A stretch of 8,883 nt of DNA from NCBI GenBank assembly GCA_903920405.1, contig CAIXMC010000184.1:1-8883 (forward strand), read 5' to 3'. The notes beneath the pieces were generated by a model. The model was not told the DNA's origin and made no database searches. It saw nothing but the letters and a program-made list of their open reading frames with translations. A program made the translations under genes and the position numbers. This document shows, in pieces, positions 6,237-8,883 of the stretch (positions are counted from its first letter, which is position 1; every line of letters begins with the position of its first letter). This DNA comes from an uncultured beta proteobacterium (lineage in GTDB: Bacteria; Pseudomonadota; Gammaproteobacteria; Burkholderiales; Burkholderiaceae_C).

Positions 6237-7784
6237 TCACACCTCATGCCGCAAGGCCGGAAACAAAATCACGTCACGAATGCTGGCGCTGTCGGTGAGC
6301 AGCATCATGAGTCGGTCAATGCCAATGCCGCATCCTCCTGTGGGTGGCATGCCGTATTCAAGAGCGCGTATAAAGTCGTGGTCGTAGTACATGGCCTCTT
6401 GGTCTCCGCTGTCTTTGGCTGCTACTTGGGATTGAAAACGGGCGGCTTGTTCCTGGGCATCGTTGAGTTCGCTAAAGCCATTGCCAAATTCACGTCCGGT
6501 GATATACAGCTCAAAGCGTTCGGTCACATCGGGGCGGGTGTCGCTGGCACGCGCCAAGGGTGATATTTCAACGGGATGCTCGCAGATAAACGTGGGCTGC
6601 CAAAGCTGTTCTTCTACCGTTTCTTCAAAATACAGCACTTGCAGACTGGCGAGAGATCGGGTGGACAGATGATGTTTGGCTTCGGTCATGCCCAGTTTGC
6701 ACAGTGCTTTCTGTAGCCACAAGACGTTGTCCACGCGCAAACCCGCTCCATCTTCCAAGGTTTGACCGGCAGGTGTGTATTTGCAAATGGCCTCATGAAT
6801 GGTCAATCGCTCAAACGGTTGTGCCACATCCACAGACCTGCCGCCATAGCTTAATTGCAAAGTCCCCCTTGTTTTTTGGGCAGTGTCACGCACTAAATTT
6901 TCTGTAAATTCCATCAGGTCATGGTAGTTCCAGTACGCTGCATAAAACTCCATCATGGTGAATTCGGGGTTATGGCGAACACTGATGCCTTCGTTGCGAA
7001 AGTTGCGGTTGATTTCAAACACGCGATCAAACCCACCCACAATCAGGCGCTTCAAATACAGCTCTGGCGCTATTCGCAAAAACATGTGTTGGTCAAGTGC
7101 ATTGTGGTGCGTGGTAAAAGGCCTGGCGTTGGCGCCGCCAGGTATGGGGTGCAGCATGGGGGTTTCGACTTCCAGAAAATGGTGCGACACCATAAATTCA
7201 CGAATGCCGCTGACTGCTTTACTGCGCTCTATAAAGCGTTGGCGGGTGGCCTCGTCCATCATCAAATCTACGTAGCGCTGGCGGTATTTGGTTTCCTGGT
7301 CAGCCATGCCGTGAAACTTGTCCGGCAATGGGCGCAGGCTTTTGGTCAACAGACGAATGCTGCTGGCGTGAATGGACAGTTCGCCGGTTTTTGTTTTGAA
7401 TACATGGCCTTGTGCCGCCACAATGTCTCCCAAATCCCAGTGCTTGAAAGCGGCATAGGTGTCTTCACCCACATCATCACGTTTAACGTAAATCTGAATG
7501 CGCCCAGTGCTGTCTTGCAGAGTGGCAAAGCTGGCCTTGCCCATCACGCGCTTGAGCATCATTCGTCCGGCTACTTTAGCCTGTATGCCCTGAAGCATGA
7601 ACGTGTCATGCTCAGAGTAAGCAGCAACCAGGTCTGCAGCATGGTCAGTAGGTTTGAAATCATTGGGAAAAGCGACACCTTGACCCTCTAATTGTTGTTG
7701 GCGCAAGGCTTTGAGCTTTTCACGGCGCTCTTGCATTAACTGGTTATCGTCTTGGGGGGATGGTAGGGGAGTATGGTCTGACAT
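6237..7784 (-). CDS. lysS: Lysyl-tRNA synthetase, class II
   Basis: This 515-residue cytoplasmic enzyme activates lysine with ATP and charges tRNA-Lys. An N-terminal extension with a charged helix ([12 protein letters not shown], 17-28) leads to the OB-fold anticodon-binding domain (about 68-148), then the class II catalytic core. Motif 1 lies around FLEVETPML (203-211), motif 2 runs from [20 protein letters not shown] (FRNE at 262-265) to MMEFY, and motif 3 is GCGIGIDRL (484-492). The C-terminus FPALRHEV is close to the family's usual end, and the length fits. The first Met is chosen because homologues carry a variable tail of about this size before the ERREKL helix; M17 is the alternative. 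There is no Shine-Dalgarno upstream (the bases before the ATG are TATTAACCC), and a -10-like element lies about 10 nt away. It diverges from yggT across 48 bp and converges with the ATPase gene. Confidence 0.97.
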   Translation of the reverse strand: MSDHTPLPSPQDDNQLMQERREKLKALRQQQLEGQGVAFPNDFKPTDHAADLVAAYSEHDTFMLQGIQAKVAGRMMLKRVMGKASFATLQDSTGRIQIYVKRDDVGEDTYAAFKHWDLGDIVAAQGHVFKTKTGELSIHASSIRLLTKSLRPLPDKFHGMADQETKYRQRYVDLMMDEATRQRFIERSKAVSGIREFMVSHHFLEVETPMLHPIPGGANARPFTTHHNALDQHMFLRIAPELYLKRLIVGGFDRVFEINRNFRNEGISVRHNPEFTMMEFYAAYWNYHDLMEFTENLVRDTAQKTRGTLQLSYGGRSVDVAQPFERLTIHEAICKYTPAGQTLEDGAGLRVDNVLWLQKALCKLGMTEAKHHLSTRSLASLQVLYFEETVEEQLWQPTFICEHPVEISPLARASDTRPDVTERFELYITGREFGNGFSELNDAQEQAARFQSQVAAKDSGDQEAMYYDHDFIRALEYGMPPTGGCGIGIDRLMMLLTDSASIRDVILFPALRHEV

Positions 7785-7793
7785 GGGTTAATA

Positions 7794-7822
7794 AAAATAG
7801 GGCTGTGATGCAGGAATTTTAA
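7794..7822 (-). promoter_or_regulatory. Candidate lysS promoter implying a near-leaderless mRNA
   Basis: On the minus strand, TTAAAA (7822-7817; 4 of 6) and TATTTT (7799-7794; 4 of 6) are 17 bp apart. The expected transcription start, about 7 nt after the -10, falls near 7787, only a few bases before the lysS ATG (7784). This agrees with the missing Shine-Dalgarno, but each hexamer is only a partial match. Confidence 0.3.
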
Positions 7823-7827
7823 GAGGG
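7823..7827 (+). promoter_or_regulatory. Shine-Dalgarno sequence of the YggT gene
   Basis: GAGGG lies 5 nt before ATG 7833 and 8 nt before ATG 7836. It supports one of these two starts over ATG 7869, whose upstream bases (TCCTTGTGTCT) contain no such sequence. The 8-nt spacing slightly favours 7836, which would make the protein one residue shorter. Confidence 0.6.
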
Positions 7828-7832
7828 TAGGT

Positions 7833-8435
7833 ATGATGCTGCCATTTTCAACCATCATCCTTGTGTCTATGTTGTACCAAATTGTGTCTTTGTTGCTTGA
7901 AGTTGCGGTAGGCGTTGTATCTGGGGCCTGCTTGCTGCGGCTTTATATGCAGTATTTGCGTGTGCCCATGTCCCTTCGATCAGGCAACCCTCTGGCCAAC
8001 TTTGTTTTTGCTCTGACTAACTGGCTGGTGCTGCCACTGCGCCGTGTGTTTCGACCGTTGGGGCAGCTTGACAGTGCCAGTCTGGTGGCAGCTTACTTGC
8101 TGCAATTGACTGAATTTGGCCTGCTGTGGTTGATGGCAGGAGATATGGACGGTTTGCTGGCCGTGCCCATTTTGGCTCTTTTTGGGCTGATTCGTATGGC
8201 ACTTGCAAGCATGACGGGGGCTGTGATTATTTATGCCTTGCTGTCTTGGGTACCCAGCCGTTCTGTGTTGTCGGATGTGATCGAACGTTTGGTAGCCCCC
8301 GCTCTCGTCCCTATTCGCAGCGTTTTGCCTTTGGTGGGCGGTATTGATTTGTCACCGCTGATTTTGCTGGTCATTTTGCAAGTGCTGTCGATTGTGTTGG
8401 GCAGTTTGCAGGCGGTGGCTTTGATGATGGTGTGA
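7833..8435 (+). CDS. YggT-family integral membrane protein
   Basis: This 200-residue inner-membrane protein has two YggT repeats. The first carries RLYMQYLRVPMS and FVFALTNWLVLPLRRVFRP (57-75). The second carries YALLSWVPSRSVLSDVIERL (134-153), VAPALVPIRSVLPLVGGIDLSPLI and a final hydrophobic helix (about 175-197). About four hydrophobic helices are visible (near 18-36, 84-102, 110-140 and 174-197). The biochemical role of the family is not established; relatives have been linked to membrane or osmotic functions and, in other phyla, to division or plastid organisation. Two adjacent ATGs (7833 and 7836) follow a Shine-Dalgarno, GAGGG at 7823-7827. The ATG at 7869 (MLYQIV) is where homologues usually begin but has no Shine-Dalgarno, so the longer form is preferred. 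The stop TGA overlaps the pcm ATG by one base, indicating an operon. Confidence 0.85.
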   Translation: MMLPFSTIILVSMLYQIVSLLLEVAVGVVSGACLLRLYMQYLRVPMSLRSGNPLANFVFALTNWLVLPLRRVFRPLGQLDSASLVAAYLLQLTEFGLLWLMAGDMDGLLAVPILALFGLIRMALASMTGAVIIYALLSWVPSRSVLSDVIERLVAPALVPIRSVLPLVGGIDLSPLILLVILQVLSIVLGSLQAVALMMV

Positions 8436-8883
8436 TGGCAGACATGAGAAAAGACCGTGCTACTGCACTGGATACCCTGCTGCGGGAAATCGTCACGGAA
8501 GTGCGTGATACACAGTACCTGACCGGGCGTGCATCGCTCTCGCCACAGGTCATGCTGGCCTTGCGACAAGTGCCGCGTGAGGCCTTTGTGTCTGAGAAAC
8601 AAAACGCTGCGGCCTACCTGAACCGGCCGTTGCCAATTGGTTACGCGCAGACCATCTCGCAGCCCTATATCGTGGCACTGATGACGGATTTGCTTGAACC
8701 TGGGAAAGATCACATCGTGCTTGAAGTTGGCACAGGCTCAGGGTATCAGGCAGCGGTTCTGTCACAGTTGGTGAAGCACTTATATACGATGGAAGTCATT
8801 GATGCACTCGCGCAGCAAGCCAGCGATCGCTTACGGCGACTGGATTACCGCAACGTCAGCGTGCGCACTGGCGACGGCAATCT
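8435..8883 (+). CDS. pcm: Protein-L-isoaspartate O-methyltransferase, 3' end outside the window
   Basis: The frame opens at ATG 8435 and stays open for 149 codons to the right edge. The enzyme uses S-adenosylmethionine to methylate isoaspartyl residues formed by protein ageing and starts their repair in the cytoplasm. Diagnostic stretches are VPREAFV (46-52), NRPLPIGYAQTISQPYIVAL (63-82, with the conserved Ser at 75 in TISQP), SAM motif I VLEVGTGSGY (95-104), the acidic E120 in TMEVID, and NVSVRTGDGN at the edge. Sequence and order match E. coli Pcm throughout; full-length family members have about 210-220 residues, so roughly 65 are missing. The ATG overlaps the yggT stop (TGATG), which points to translational coupling; no separate Shine-Dalgarno is clear, although GATGATGG lies just upstream. 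ATG 8444 (residue 4) is a possible alternative start. Confidence 0.93.
   Translation, partial: MADMRKDRATALDTLLREIVTEVRDTQYLTGRASLSPQVMLALRQVPREAFVSEKQNAAAYLNRPLPIGYAQTISQPYIVALMTDLLEPGKDHIVLEVGTGSGYQAAVLSQLVKHLYTMEVIDALAQQASDRLRRLDYRNVSVRTGDGN

Noticed and set aside
6921..7691. Open frame of 256 codons on the plus strand inside lysS
   Set aside because: It lies wholly antisense to the strongly conserved lysS gene, has no recognisable motifs and no ribosome-binding site, and is explained by codon bias of lysS.
8231..8713. Minus-strand open frame of 160 codons across the yggT-pcm junction
   Set aside because: It is antisense to two well-supported genes and has no recognisable protein features.
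1..8883. Mobile element, defence system, CRISPR, tRNA or rRNA gene
   Set aside because: No terminal inverted repeats, transposase or integrase motifs, regularly spaced repeats, tRNA-like cloverleaf or rRNA sequence was recognised; the region reads as conserved housekeeping genes.

Overview
The window looks like chromosomal housekeeping DNA from a betaproteobacterium of the order Burkholderiales, probably near the Comamonadaceae. This rests on recalled similarity only: the DEAD-box helicase has a charged insert between motifs I and Ia, the PurU has a typical Burkholderiales N-terminus, and the partial first gene has a coiled N-terminus I associate with Burkholderiales signalling proteins. No phage, insertion sequence, integrase, CRISPR array, tRNA or rRNA gene is visible.

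Layout. Positions 1-297 (minus) hold the first 99 residues of a probable signalling protein that runs off the left edge. Positions 367-1212 (minus) encode formyltetrahydrofolate deformylase (purU), read in the same direction as the signalling gene. A 324-bp divergent intergenic region (1213-1536) separates purU from a 602-residue RhlE-like DEAD-box RNA helicase (1537-3345, plus) with a glycine- and arginine-rich tail containing short tandem repeats. The next gap (3346-3562) holds a probable intrinsic terminator and, overlapping its T-run, a good sigma-70-type promoter. That promoter would drive an 870-residue P2-like cation-transporting ATPase (3563-6175, plus). The ATPase converges on lysS (6237-7784, minus), with a hairpin terminator between them. 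A 48-bp divergent gap separates lysS from a plus-strand pair: a YggT-family membrane protein (7833-8435) whose stop codon overlaps the start of a protein-L-isoaspartate O-methyltransferase (pcm, from 8435, cut by the right edge).

How the genes relate. PurU releases formate from 10-formyl-THF and balances one-carbon pools. LysS supplies Lys-tRNA. The helicase remodels RNA, and Pcm repairs isoaspartyl damage in proteins. The ATPase moves a cation, or another ion, across the inner membrane. They do not form one pathway; only yggT-pcm looks tightly coupled, and purU with the signalling gene may share a transcript.

I found no evidence of a novel multi-gene system. The most interesting local signals are the unusual M4 and M6 ion-site residues of the P-type ATPase, the structured leader of the helicase gene, the repeat tail of the helicase, and the missing Shine-Dalgarno sequence plus near-start -10 element of lysS, which suggests a leaderless mRNA. 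All motif and promoter calls were made by eye; no database search or folding programme was run.
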